Below the pieces are notes generated by a model, which had not been told where the DNA came from, did no database searches, and worked only from the letters and a program-made list of their open reading frames with translations. A DNA stretch of 64,000 nt from Lachnospiraceae bacterium JLR.KK008 (GTDB lineage Bacteria; Bacillota; Clostridia; Lachnospirales; Lachnospiraceae), in assembly GCA_037015955.1 (NCBI GenBank), contig CP143548.1, forward strand, positions 1,140,001 through 1,204,000, written 5' to 3'. This document shows positions 29,391 to 38,375 of the stretch, one piece after another. Numbering within the stretch: position 1 is the stretch's first letter; each line of letters opens with the position of its first letter. A program made the position numbers and the translations under genes.

Positions 29391-29423
29391 TATAATATCG
29401 AAGATATGATACCGCCGGATGGC
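29391..29423 (+). repeat. 33-bp promoter-leader element, copy 2
   Basis: Exact repeat of copy 1 with a 60-base period. The -10 is extended (TGATATAAT) but the -35 position (GTTATC) is poor, so this start may depend on an activator or be secondary. Confidence 0.85.
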
Positions 29424-29540
29424 GTGATATTAGACAGGTACAAAGGAGAGAACAATATATGGGAGAAAAGGCGCCGGTCATTGCGGTGCGTGATCTGTAT
29501 AAAATATATCGGATCGGGGAGACAAAAGTACGCGCTCTGA
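29406..29540 (+). CDS. putative leader frame MIPPDGVILD..., overlapping the ABC ATPase start
   Basis: A 44-codon frame opening at the ATG of copy 2. It shares MIPPDG with the other two copies, then diverges and runs out of frame across the ATPase start codon. If translated, ribosomes here would interfere or couple with initiation of the ATPase gene. The extension past the shared part may be incidental. Confidence 0.25.
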   Translation: MIPPDGVILDRYKGENNIWEKRRRSLRCVICIKYIGSGRQKYAL

Positions 29541-30184
29541 ACGGTGTGGATTTTACAATCCGGAGGGGACAGTTCTGTTCGATCGTCGGAGCTTCCGGTT
29601 CCGGAAAGTCTACGCTGCTCAATATGCTGGCGGGGCTGGAAAAACCGACCAAGGGAGAGATCGTGATCGCCGGGGAGCATATGGAAAAAAAGAGTGAGAA
29701 TGAGCTTGTCCGGTTCCGCCAGGCACATATCGGATTTATCTTTCAGTCATTTAATCTGATGGCGACAATGAATGCGGTGGAGAATGTGGCGCTGCCTTTG
29801 ACGTTTCAGGGAATGGAGCGCAAAAAGCGCACCAGACTGGCGGAGCAGATGCTCGATATGGTAGGGCTCCGGAAATATAAAAAGCATAAACCGACACAGA
29901 TGTCAGGTGGACAGCAGCAGAGAGTGGGGGTCGCCAGGGCGCTTGTCGTACAGCCGGAGATTATTTTTGCCGATGAGCCAACCGGCAATCTGGACTCATC
30001 TACATCGAGGGAAGTGATGGAGCTCATGCAGCGAATTGTCCGGGAAAAGGGACAGACACTGATTATGGTCACACATGACAATGATCTGGCGCGGTTTGCG
30101 GACCGGATTTTTCATATCAGAGATGGAAAGATTCTGCGGATTGAGGAGAACAGCCAAACAGGCAGAGAGACAGAGGGGATTTAA
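29459..30184 (+). CDS. MacB/LolD-type ABC transporter ATP-binding protein
   Basis: 241 residues. Walker A GASGSGKST near residue 42, Q-loop in FIFQSFNLMATM, signature MSGGQQQRVGVARAL near 147, Walker B IIFADEPTGNLD and the switch His in MVTHDNDLA. These details place it in the MacB/LolD/FtsE group that powers mechanotransmission rather than import. The partner permease is two genes on, with a large surface protein between. AAAGGAGAG precedes the ATG. Read from the tandem promoters with the 33-bp element. Confidence 0.93.
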   Translation: MGEKAPVIAVRDLYKIYRIGETKVRALNGVDFTIRRGQFCSIVGASGSGKSTLLNMLAGLEKPTKGEIVIAGEHMEKKSENELVRFRQAHIGFIFQSFNLMATMNAVENVALPLTFQGMERKKRTRLAEQMLDMVGLRKYKKHKPTQMSGGQQQRVGVARALVVQPEIIFADEPTGNLDSSTSREVMELMQRIVREKGQTLIMVTHDNDLARFADRIFHIRDGKILRIEENSQTGRETEGI

Positions 30185-30190
30185 AACAAG

Positions 30191-31903
30191 ATGAAAAAAA
30201 GGGGAAAAAGGTTTGCAATTCTGGCACTGTGTATGCTGCTGATGGCAACGCATATTACAGCCTATGCGGATGATGACGATGAGGAAAGGGACAGCTATTC
30301 CAACGAGGCAGACGAGGACGAGATCGCGGACGCGGTCAACCGCCTGTCGGCGTATTTAAAAAATCTGAAACTGATCAACGGAGAGCAGCTTACGGATGAG
30401 CAGTTGAAAGCGCTGGAAAAAATATGCAATGACGCGCGTAATTATATTGCCGGCACGGATGACATCACACTGCCGATGGTAGAGACACAGGTCTCAGAGG
30501 CCAAAGCGATGATGGATGCCTATGTGCAGAAGTGTCTGTCGGATCGTCCACAGTCTACGATCGACTATCTGGCAGTCGGCAATCTCTATGATTCGCCGGT
30601 GGCGAAGTACGGGGAAGGTGTGCTGCTGATCCTGCCGATTCTGAATCTGGGAGAGGAAGATCTGACGAATGTTATTGTAACGCCTGTTATTTCCAATTCA
30701 GTGAAGGAATGGCCGTTTGAGATCAGCCGCACGGGATATGCGGAAGAGATCGCAGAGATCAAGGGCAGTCACAATATGGAGGAGGCTTATGCCAACCACG
30801 GGGAAGTACGCTATGCGCTTGCCACGAGGCAGGACGTGCTCACCGGGTATTATAAGCTGGACTTCAACGTCGTCTATGAGAGAGAGGGAAAGCCAGAGAA
30901 GGCTGTCCTGTCCACGTTTGTCAGGGCAGAGGGAAAGTCCGACAGCGGGAAGATTGACGAGCCGGAGAAGGACGAGAAGACTTCCACGCCCCGCATCATC
31001 GTCACCGGGTTTGAGACGGACCCGCAGGAAGTATTTGCCGGTAGCACTTTTATGCTGACGATCCATGTGAAAAATACGTCCCAGAAGACAGCCGTCTCCA
31101 ATATAGAGTTCGATCTGAAGGCGGCTGAGGAAGGCAAAGATGAGAATACGCTCTATGCCGCGTTTCTGCCGACTTCCGGGTCCAATACAATCTATGTACC
31201 TTCGATCCCTTGCGGGGGCGAAAAAGAATTGCAGATCGAGATGACGGCCAAGGCGGATCTGGTTCAGAAACCTTACGCCATCGATATGACGATGAAATAC
31301 GAGGACCACGAGTATAATCCTTATGAAAATGTGACAAGTTTGTCAGTTCCGGTCAGGCAGCTTTCCCGCATTGAGTACAGCACAGTGGAAGTTTTGCCGG
31401 AATCCATAACGCCGGGCGGGCAGGCCAATGTGGTGTTCTCTGTCTACAATACAGGGAAGACGACGCTGTACAATGTCAAGGTGCGGTTTGAGGATGAGAC
31501 AGTGTCCGGTGGCGACTGCTTTGTAGGAAAGCTGGATTCCGGAGCTACCGGCAATGTGGACGCCATGTTGACAGGTGTGATGCCGACGACGGACGACGGA
31601 ACGGTCAGGACGATCATTTCCTATGAGAATGATGCCGGTGAAGTGACGGAGACAGAGACGGAGATCTCACTGTGGGTAGAAGAGGAAATGATTGACGAGA
31701 TGGACTATATACCAGAAGAGATCCCGGAGGAAGAACCGAGCAGGCTGCCGGTCATATTGGGAACGACTGCTGCTGCCTTAGTCGTGCTGGTGACAGTGGT
31801 CGTGCTGCTTATCAGGCGGAAGAGGAAAAAGAAAGCGGAGAAGGACCTGGCGGAAGATCTGGCGGATATTTTGAAGGACGACAGTGAGGAAAAGGGAGAA
31901 TAA
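30191..31903 (+). CDS. membrane-anchored surface protein with CARDB/NEW3-like domains
   Basis: 570 residues. Signal peptide (RFAILALCMLLMATHITAYA), an acidic helical stretch, then at least two Ig-like beta domains of the CARDB/NEW3 kind (IIVTGFETDPQEVFAGSTFM near residue 265 and VEVLPESITPGGQANVVFSV near 400). A single membrane segment near 515-540 and an acidic cytoplasmic tail follow. Such proteins sit next to MacB-like exporters in Gram-positive bacteria, probably as the extracellular adaptor. It begins 7 bases after the ATPase and ends two bases before the permease ATG. Confidence 0.8.
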   Translation: MKKRGKRFAILALCMLLMATHITAYADDDDEERDSYSNEADEDEIADAVNRLSAYLKNLKLINGEQLTDEQLKALEKICNDARNYIAGTDDITLPMVETQVSEAKAMMDAYVQKCLSDRPQSTIDYLAVGNLYDSPVAKYGEGVLLILPILNLGEEDLTNVIVTPVISNSVKEWPFEISRTGYAEEIAEIKGSHNMEEAYANHGEVRYALATRQDVLTGYYKLDFNVVYEREGKPEKAVLSTFVRAEGKSDSGKIDEPEKDEKTSTPRIIVTGFETDPQEVFAGSTFMLTIHVKNTSQKTAVSNIEFDLKAAEEGKDENTLYAAFLPTSGSNTIYVPSIPCGGEKELQIEMTAKADLVQKPYAIDMTMKYEDHEYNPYENVTSLSVPVRQLSRIEYSTVEVLPESITPGGQANVVFSVYNTGKTTLYNVKVRFEDETVSGGDCFVGKLDSGATGNVDAMLTGVMPTTDDGTVRTIISYENDAGEVTETETEISLWVEEEMIDEMDYIPEEIPEEEPSRLPVILGTTAAALVVLVTVVVLLIRRKRKKKAEKDLAEDLADILKDDSEEKGE

Positions 31904-31904
31904 C

Positions 31905-33278
31905 ATGCGTTTTCGAGATCTTTTCAGTATGAGCGCGGCAAGTCTCTGGAAGCGGAAAGTGCGTACGGTGCTGACAGTGCTGGGCGTGGTGATCGGTACG
32001 GCTTCTATCGTCGTCATGGTTTCGCTGGGGCTGGGGCTGAATCGTTCCACGATGCAGAATATTGAGGAAAACGGCGGCCTGACAACGATCGAGGTGCAGG
32101 AAGCGAGCCAGTATATGGACAGTAGTGAGACGTCGGCGGAGAAAGACCAAAAACGCCTGGATGATGAATTCGTGGAGACAATCAGCACTCATCCTCACGT
32201 CAAACTTGTCTCCCCGGTACTCAAGTTTTATGTGCTGGCGAAATGCGGTGTATATGAGAACAGCTATATGGAGCTGCGGGGAATGAGCAGTGAGGCATTG
32301 CAGAGTATGAATTTTCCGCTTGCATCCGGCAGTCTGCCTCTCTCCGAGGACAGTCTGGAACTGCTCTATGGCAATCAGATCCTGGCGGAGTTTCAGAATC
32401 CGAAGACAGGTTCCGGCTATTGGCTGGACGGTACATTGCCGGACATCGATCTGGAAAAAGACGGAGTCTTTCTCGTCTATGATATGGACAGTTATTATGC
32501 GGCACAGAATTCTTCCGGCGGACTGCCCGGAGAGAGTGGACAGACTGCCGGAAAGCCGCCGAAGAAATATCTGGCTCAGTGTGCAGGCATCATAGACGGC
32601 GGGATGGATACGTATAAATCTTACAGCTGGGGTGTGTACTGTAATATCAAGGCGCTGGAAGCACAGCTCAGGCGGGTGTTTAAAAACAAGGTTGTACCCG
32701 GGCAGCCGACGACCGCTACCGGGAAACCGTACAAAGAACTCTACTACAGTGAGATCTATGTCGAAGTCGACGAGATGGAAAACGTGGCTGAAGTCCAGAA
32801 ATGGATCACGGATATGGGCTATCAGACATACAGCAATTCTGACTGGGTAGAATCCACAAAAACACAGTACGGATATATTCAGGCGGTGCTTGGCGGTATC
32901 GGTGCCGTGTCGCTGATCGTGGCGGCGATCGGGATTACGAATACGATGATGATGTCAATCTATGAGAGGACGAAGGAGATCGGTGTCATGAAAGTGATCG
33001 GCTGTGATATGAGAGACATCCGCACATTATTTTTGATGGAGGCGGGATTTATCGGGTTGATCGGCGGCGTGGCCGGACTTTTGTTCAGTCTGCTGATTTC
33101 TTTTGTCATCAATCGAGTCGTGGCCGGTATGGGGATGGAAATGACACTCTCATATATTCCTCTGTGGCTGGCCGGTTCGTCGGTCGTTTTTGCCGTTCTG
33201 ATCGGCATGACAGCCGGATTTTTCCCGGCGCTGCGCGCGATGCGGCTGAGTCCGCTGGCAGCGATCAGAAGTGAATAG
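31905..33278 (+). CDS. MacB/FtsX-type ABC transporter permease
   Basis: 457 residues. One membrane segment near residue 20-45 (VRTVLTVLGVVIGTASIVVM), a large extracellular MacB-like periplasmic domain, then three membrane segments at the C-terminus (GAVSLIVAAIGITNTMMMS, and the FtsX motif YERTKEIGVMKVIGC between). Ends ALRAMRLSPLAAIRSE, typical of the family. Likely exports a peptide, antibiotic or lipoprotein-related substrate, or acts on envelope enzymes. The ATG at 31905 follows AGGGAGA. Last gene of the operon. Confidence 0.92.
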   Translation: MRFRDLFSMSAASLWKRKVRTVLTVLGVVIGTASIVVMVSLGLGLNRSTMQNIEENGGLTTIEVQEASQYMDSSETSAEKDQKRLDDEFVETISTHPHVKLVSPVLKFYVLAKCGVYENSYMELRGMSSEALQSMNFPLASGSLPLSEDSLELLYGNQILAEFQNPKTGSGYWLDGTLPDIDLEKDGVFLVYDMDSYYAAQNSSGGLPGESGQTAGKPPKKYLAQCAGIIDGGMDTYKSYSWGVYCNIKALEAQLRRVFKNKVVPGQPTTATGKPYKELYYSEIYVEVDEMENVAEVQKWITDMGYQTYSNSDWVESTKTQYGYIQAVLGGIGAVSLIVAAIGITNTMMMSIYERTKEIGVMKVIGCDMRDIRTLFLMEAGFIGLIGGVAGLLFSLLISFVINRVVAGMGMEMTLSYIPLWLAGSSVVFAVLIGMTAGFFPALRAMRLSPLAAIRSE

Positions 33279-33339
33279 CGACACCGGATCATGGCAGAAG
33301 ATATATGTTTCCACTGCCCTGTCCACGGGCAGCATCAAT

Positions 33340-33368
33340 TTGACTTCCGGCCGCTAAAATGATAGGAT
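33340..33368 (+). promoter_or_regulatory. promoter of the FNT channel gene
   Basis: TTGACT, 17 bases, TAGGAT. A 6-bp hairpin (CTGCCC/GGGCAG, 33314-33332) just upstream may end the exporter operon, but it has only a short T-rich tail. Confidence 0.5.
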
Positions 33369-33409
33369 AAATACGATATAAGAGATACACAGAGGAGGAG
33401 AGATGGGAG

Positions 33410-34258
33410 ATGGGGAACCAATTTAATTCGCCGGTGGAAGTGATACGCGGAAATATCGATGCCGGTGTGGGAAAGGCGGAGAGGCCGCTGGGGCAGATGA
33501 TCCTGATGGGGATCATGGCCGGGGCATTTATCGCATTCGGAGGTGCAGCCAGCAATGTGGCAGTTCACGGTATCACAGATGTGGGACTTTCCAGGGCGCT
33601 GGCAGGGGCGATCTTCCCGGTAGGACTGATGCTGATCGTACTCGTAGGGGGCGAGCTGTTTACTGGTAACTGCCTGATTTCGATGGCAGTGCTGGACCAT
33701 AAAACGACTGCCTTGAAGATGGTGCGCAATCTGGTCGTTGTCTATTTCAGTAATCTGGCCGGAGCGGTCATAACCGACAGCCTGATCTTTTACAGCGGAC
33801 AGTTCAATTATTCTGCGGGCGGACTTGGCGCATATACGATCAAAGTCGCGTTGGCGAAGGTGTCCATTGAGCCAATGGCGGCAATCGCTTCCGGGATTTT
33901 GTGTAATATGCTCGTCTGTCTTGCCATATTGATGGCCGGAGCGGCGAAAGACGTGGCTGGTAAGGTTTGGGCGATCTTTTTCCCGATCTGGGCGTTTGTC
34001 TTGTGTGGGTTTGAACACTGCATTGCCAATATGTTTTACATACCGGCGGGCATCATGGCGGCGGGAGATCCACAGTATGTAGCAAAAGCGCAGGAATTGT
34101 ATGGGATCACTGCCGAGCAGTGTGCCGGGCTGACTGCAGCCGGCAGTCTGCGCAACTTTATTCCGGTCACAATTGGCAATGTGATCGGCGGTGCACTTTT
34201 TGTCGGCGCCATGTATTATCTGATTTTTATCCGCAGGGGAAATGAACACCAGAAGTGA
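33410..34258 (+). CDS. formate/nitrite transporter family channel
   Basis: 282 residues, six membrane segments, pentameric FNT family (FocA, NirC, Hsc). Signature GGELFTGNC near residue 82 and CGFEHCIANMFYIP near 203, which holds the conserved central histidine; ILCNMLVCLA near 165 lines the second constriction. Moves a small monovalent anion (formate, nitrite, hydrosulfide or lactate); sequence alone does not settle which. Formate is plausible for a fermentative anaerobe. GGAGGAGAG lies upstream. Monocistronic. Confidence 0.92.
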   Translation: MGNQFNSPVEVIRGNIDAGVGKAERPLGQMILMGIMAGAFIAFGGAASNVAVHGITDVGLSRALAGAIFPVGLMLIVLVGGELFTGNCLISMAVLDHKTTALKMVRNLVVVYFSNLAGAVITDSLIFYSGQFNYSAGGLGAYTIKVALAKVSIEPMAAIASGILCNMLVCLAILMAGAAKDVAGKVWAIFFPIWAFVLCGFEHCIANMFYIPAGIMAAGDPQYVAKAQELYGITAEQCAGLTAAGSLRNFIPVTIGNVIGGALFVGAMYYLIFIRRGNEHQK

Positions 34259-34308
34259 GTATGGGCGCGGTTGTCTGGTACTTTTGCCAAAATTGCAAAA
34301 CGGAACAT

Positions 34309-34347
34309 AAACAGAGGAATGACAGTGATTGTCATTCCTCTGTTTTT
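34309..34347. terminator. bidirectional terminator between FNT and glgD
   Basis: ACAGAGGAATGACA and TGTCATTCCTCTGT form a perfect 14-bp stem with a 5-base loop, flanked by A- and T-runs, and serve both converging genes. Confidence 0.9.
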
Positions 34348-34356
34348 GCAGGATCG

Positions 34357-35499
34357 TCAGACGATCTGGAATTTTCCGATATAGATCGGGAAGGTATCCG
34401 TTCCTTTCATTTCTTTTCCGGAAGTAACCGTAACATTTTTATCGGTGATCAGATATTCCACATTGGCACCGGCCTCGATCTCCGTACTCTGCATGAGAAT
34501 ACAGTTGCGTACTTTGGCGCCCTTTGCGACTTTTACGCCACGGAATAAAATACTGTTTTCCACTTCTCCTTCGATGATGCAGCCGTCGGCAACCATCACG
34601 TTCTGGACTTTGGCACCGTTTGTGTAGCGGGTAGGGGTATCGTCACGTATTTTCGTATAGATCGGAGAGCCGGAGAAGAGAGCATCCAGATTGTAATCAT
34701 CCAGCAGCTTCATATTTTCATCGAAATAGCTCTTCATATCACTGATACGAGCTACATATTTGTCGTATTTATATGCCTGTATGTTCAGCTTGTTCACCTG
34801 CGGTAACAGGACATCACGCTCGAAATATTCCTGGCCATGGATGGAGGCTTCGGTAATCAGGTCGATCAGAAGCTCGCGGGCGACAATATAGATGTTCATG
34901 GAGTAGTTTTTGACGCCGGTCTCTTTGCTGTTTACGTAAATCTTAGTCACACGTCCATCTTTGATGTCGAGCGTATAATAAAATCCCTTATCATTGGACT
35001 GGTATTTGATGATACTGTCAGGAAGAGGCTGCTCGTTGTATGCCACAGTCACGTCAGCGCCGCTCTCAATATGAGCTTTGATCATGGACTTATAATCAAA
35101 ATTCACGATTACATTCGTGTCCGTCATCACCACATACTTTTCTTTCTGGTCTTTAAGAAAGTCCAGGATGCTGGCCAGTGCGCCGACTCGTCCGACATAA
35201 GGCTTGGCGCCTTTTTCAGCAAACGGCGGGAAAATATGAAGGCCACCATTCTTACGCACCAGATCCCATTCACGTCCGGAATCCAGATGATCCATCAGGG
35301 AATGATAATTGTTATTTACCATAACGGAGATATTGTCAATGTTGCAGTGAGCCATGCTGGACAGTACAAAGTCGATCAGACGATAACGGCTGGCAAAGGG
35401 GATGGAAGCCATCAAACGTACATTGACCAGCTCCGGTACGAGGGAATCATAACTGTTTGGGAAAATAATGCCCAATGCGCTTTTACTTGAACTTACCAT
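34357..35499 (-). CDS. glgD: GlgD, glucose-1-phosphate adenylyltransferase regulatory subunit
   Basis: 380 residues. In Firmicutes GlgD pairs with GlgC to form ADP-glucose pyrophosphorylase for glycogen synthesis and is itself poorly catalytic. Consistent with this, the N-terminal GGxGxRL loop of GlgC is replaced ([16 protein letters not shown]). The left-handed beta-helix near the C-terminus has hexapeptide repeats. It overlaps glgC by 7 bases, so the two are coupled. Confidence 0.93.
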   Translation of the reverse strand: MVSSSKSALGIIFPNSYDSLVPELVNVRLMASIPFASRYRLIDFVLSSMAHCNIDNISVMVNNNYHSLMDHLDSGREWDLVRKNGGLHIFPPFAEKGAKPYVGRVGALASILDFLKDQKEKYVVMTDTNVIVNFDYKSMIKAHIESGADVTVAYNEQPLPDSIIKYQSNDKGFYYTLDIKDGRVTKIYVNSKETGVKNYSMNIYIVARELLIDLITEASIHGQEYFERDVLLPQVNKLNIQAYKYDKYVARISDMKSYFDENMKLLDDYNLDALFSGSPIYTKIRDDTPTRYTNGAKVQNVMVADGCIIEGEVENSILFRGVKVAKGAKVRNCILMQSTEIEAGANVEYLITDKNVTVTSGKEMKGTDTFPIYIGKFQIV

Positions 35500-36701
35500 T
35501 TCTCTTCACCGCCTTCCACATTTTTACTTACCATCGCTTTGGGACCGATTGTGGCGTTGTCACCGATCGTAACCCCGGATCCGACTGTTGCCACGCCGTC
35601 CTCATTTTCGGTAGGCATTGCACCGACAACAGCGTTCTCGCCGATCGTCACGTTTTCAGCTATGATACAGTGTTTGACTACGGCGCCGGACTTGATCGTA
35701 GTGCCGCCCATGATGACTGCATCTTCAACGATTGCGCCCTTTTCCACCTTAACGCCGGCAAATAAGACCGAATGTTTTACGGTACCTTTGATCCGGCAGC
35801 CATCGGTGATCATGGAGTTTTCGACAATGGCGTCCGCATTGATCTTATGACCTGTCATACCGCTGTTACGGCTGTATATCTTCCAGTCTTCGTCAAACAG
35901 GTTGATACCGCTGTGTTCCGGATCGAGCACTTCCATGTTTGCTTCCCAGAGGGAAGGGATCGTTCCCACATCTTTCCAGTAGCCGCTGAAGTGATAAGCA
36001 TACATCTCACGACTGTCGCGGAGCAGATTGGGGATAATGTTATTGCCAAAATCGTTCTCGGAATTCGGATCTGCTTCGTCTTCTTCCAGATATTTTTTGA
36101 GAATATCCCAGTTGAAGATATAGATACCCATGGAAGCCAGATTGGATTTCGGATTTTTCGGTTTTTCCTGGAATTCGGTAATCTTGTCATTGTCATCCGT
36201 AACCATCAGACCGAAGCGGGATGCTTCCTCCCAGGGAACTTCCATAACGGCCACACTGAATTCTGCACCCTTTTCCTTATGGAATTTCAAGAAATCACTG
36301 TAGTCCTGTTTACAGATCTGATCACCGGAAAGGATGATGACATACTGCGGGTCATATCTCTCGATAAACGCGATATTCTGATAGATCGCATTTGCTGTTC
36401 CCTTATACCAGTCCGATCCGCTTGCTTTCTGGTAAGGCGGCAGAACATGTACGCCTCCGTGGAGACGGTCAAGATCCCAAGGCTGTCCGTTTCCAATGTA
36501 TTCGTTTAATACCAGTGGCTGATACTGAGTCAGAATGCCTACCGTATCAATACCGGAGTTGACGCAGTTAGATAATGGAAAATCTATGATACGGTATTTT
36601 CCACCGAATGGTACTGCTGGTTTTGCAAGCTTCTGTGTCAATGTATATAGACGGGACCCCTGTCCACCGGCGAGAAGCATTGCAATCATTTCTTTTGCCA
36701 T
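35493..36701 (-). CDS. glgC: glucose-1-phosphate adenylyltransferase
   Basis: 402 residues. Makes ADP-glucose from glucose 1-phosphate and ATP, the first step of glycogen synthesis. The catalytic loop [14 protein letters not shown] is near residue 10, with [15 protein letters not shown] and the [22 protein letters not shown] segments following. The C-terminal beta-helix begins near residue 300. GAGGAGGG lies 7 bases before the ATG. Other glycogen genes (glgA, glgB, glgP) are not in the window. Confidence 0.95.
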   Translation of the reverse strand: MAKEMIAMLLAGGQGSRLYTLTQKLAKPAVPFGGKYRIIDFPLSNCVNSGIDTVGILTQYQPLVLNEYIGNGQPWDLDRLHGGVHVLPPYQKASGSDWYKGTANAIYQNIAFIERYDPQYVIILSGDQICKQDYSDFLKFHKEKGAEFSVAVMEVPWEEASRFGLMVTDDNDKITEFQEKPKNPKSNLASMGIYIFNWDILKKYLEEDEADPNSENDFGNNIIPNLLRDSREMYAYHFSGYWKDVGTIPSLWEANMEVLDPEHSGINLFDEDWKIYSRNSGMTGHKINADAIVENSMITDGCRIKGTVKHSVLFAGVKVEKGAIVEDAVIMGGTTIKSGAVVKHCIIAENVTIGENAVVGAMPTENEDGVATVGSGVTIGDNATIGPKAMVSKNVEGGEEKW

Positions 36702-36731
36702 AAAACTACCCTCCTCTAAAATTTGTAAATC

Positions 36732-36761
36732 ATAATAAGATTTTACCTCAAAACGTGTCAG
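36732..36761 (-). promoter_or_regulatory. possible promoter of glgCD
   Basis: On the minus strand CTGACA, 18 bases, TATTAT, about 30 bases before glgC. Confidence 0.35.
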
Positions 36762-36874
36762 AATGGAAGATTTTATATAAAAATTTTTCGAAATCCTTAT
36801 ATAAATTTGTATATTTTTTCCTTAAAATGTCGTTTTTTTATAATTTTATCGTTTTTATGTCTACACAGGGAATT

Positions 36875-36903
36875 TTGATAGACAGGCCTGTCTGTGTTAT
36901 ACT
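36875..36903 (+). promoter_or_regulatory. promoter of the MATE gene
   Basis: TTGATA, exactly 17 bases, TATACT. The spacer is largely made of the palindrome in the next entry. Confidence 0.7.
36880..36893. promoter_or_regulatory. operator palindrome between -35 and -10 of the MATE gene
   Basis: AGACAGGCCTGTCT is a perfect 14-bp palindrome lying between the promoter hexamers. This position and symmetry fit a dimeric repressor such as a TetR or MarR protein. No regulator gene is adjacent, so control would be in trans. Confidence 0.6.
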
Positions 36904-37005
36904 ATATGACGTGAATTTGATTTTATTACCACAGCCAATGAACCGGACGGGTATCGGTATGGGGATTTGACGTATGATCGGAGAAGACGGAAAGAAGGAG
37001 CGGAT

Positions 37006-38367
37006 ATGCAGGATAAACAGAAAACGGAGTTGTTTGAACAGATGGCAGTGCCAAGAGCGGTGGCGAAACTGACGATCCCTACGATCATCAGTTCTCTGGT
37101 GATGGTTATTTATAATATGGCGGATACGTATTTCGTGGGTATGATGAATGATCCGATCCAGAATGCGGCGGTCACTCTGGCGGCGCCGGTGCTGCTGGCA
37201 TTTAATGCGGTCAACAATCTATTTGGCGTCGGCAGTTCCAGTATGATGAGCCGGGCTCTCGGGCGGAAAGATTATGATATGGTCTCCCGCAGCAGTGCGT
37301 TCGGATTTTATCTGTCTCTGGTCTGCGGTGTTTTATTTTCTATTTTTTGCACGGTATTTTGCGATCCACTGCTTGTCTTACTTGGTGCTGACGCCGGGAC
37401 TATGGCGGCTACCGGTGCCTACATGAAATGGACTGTCAGCTTTGGCGCGGCTCCGGCAATTCTCAATGTCGTGCTGGCTTATCTTGTGCGTTCGGAGGGG
37501 AGTTCCTTTCATGCGAGCGTCGGCACGATGAGCGGCTGCCTGCTCAATATGGTTCTTGACCCGATTTTTATTTTACCATGGGGAATGAATATGGGAGCCG
37601 CCGGCGCAGGTCTGGCGACATTCCTCTCTAATTGTGTGGCCTGTATCTATTTCTTTGTTCTGCTGTTTGTGAAGCGCGGTCACACTTACGTCTGTATCCA
37701 TCCGGGCAGACTTGGCTGGAGAAAGGCGGTCGTACTCGGCATATGCGGTGTAGGCATACCGGCGGCGATTCAGAATCTGCTGAATGTGACGGGCATGACG
37801 ATCCTGAACAATTTTACTTCCACCTTTGGCGCAGATGCGGTGGCGGCGATGGGGATCACACAGAAGATCAACATGGTTCCCATGTATATTGCGCTTGGCT
37901 TTTCACAGGGGATCATGCCGCTTGTCAGCTACAGTTATTCAAGTGGGAATTATAAGAGAATGAAAGAGACGCTTTCTTTTACAATGAAGACAGTGCTCAC
38001 CTTTATCGTGGTCATGGCGGCCGCTTATTACTGCGGCGCCGGTTACCTGACAGGGTTGTTTATGAAAAATGAGACGATTGTGGCATATGGGACAAGATTT
38101 CTGAGGGGCTTTTGTCTGGGTCTGCCCTTTCTCTGTGTGGACTTTATGGCGGTCGGCGTATTTCAGGCGGTGGGAAAAGGTAAGGAAGCCTTTTTCTTCG
38201 CCATTATGCGCAAGATTATTTTGGAAATACCGGCGCTTTATCTGCTGAACGCTCTGTTTCCGCTGTATGGACTTGCCTACGCACAGTTTACCGCAGAAGT
38301 CGTACTGGCGGCCGCTGCGGTCTGTGTGCTGTGGCGTATGTTTGCCAAATTGCAGAGAGACGTCTGA
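37006..38367 (+). CDS. MATE family efflux transporter
   Basis: 453 residues, 12 membrane segments. Sodium- or proton-driven export of cationic drugs or metabolites. Start region AVPRAVAKLTIPTIISSLVM, YNMADTYFVGMM near residue 45 and PILRMV-less DinF/NorM-like repeats in both halves are typical. The ATG at 37006 follows AAGGAG; the longer frame opens at a TTG. The promoter carries a perfect palindrome, suggesting induction by the pump's substrate. Convergent with tlpA. Confidence 0.92.
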   Translation: MQDKQKTELFEQMAVPRAVAKLTIPTIISSLVMVIYNMADTYFVGMMNDPIQNAAVTLAAPVLLAFNAVNNLFGVGSSSMMSRALGRKDYDMVSRSSAFGFYLSLVCGVLFSIFCTVFCDPLLVLLGADAGTMAATGAYMKWTVSFGAAPAILNVVLAYLVRSEGSSFHASVGTMSGCLLNMVLDPIFILPWGMNMGAAGAGLATFLSNCVACIYFFVLLFVKRGHTYVCIHPGRLGWRKAVVLGICGVGIPAAIQNLLNVTGMTILNNFTSTFGADAVAAMGITQKINMVPMYIALGFSQGIMPLVSYSYSSGNYKRMKETLSFTMKTVLTFIVVMAAAYYCGAGYLTGLFMKNETIVAYGTRFLRGFCLGLPFLCVDFMAVGVFQAVGKGKEAFFFAIMRKIILEIPALYLLNALFPLYGLAYAQFTAEVVLAAAAVCVLWRMFAKLQRDV

Positions 38368-38375
38368 AAGCCCGC

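Noticed and set aside
29331-29423. Tandem 33-bp repeats as a CRISPR array
   Set aside because: Only two units, overlapping a promoter, no cas genes, and the third copy lies 23 kb away before another operon.
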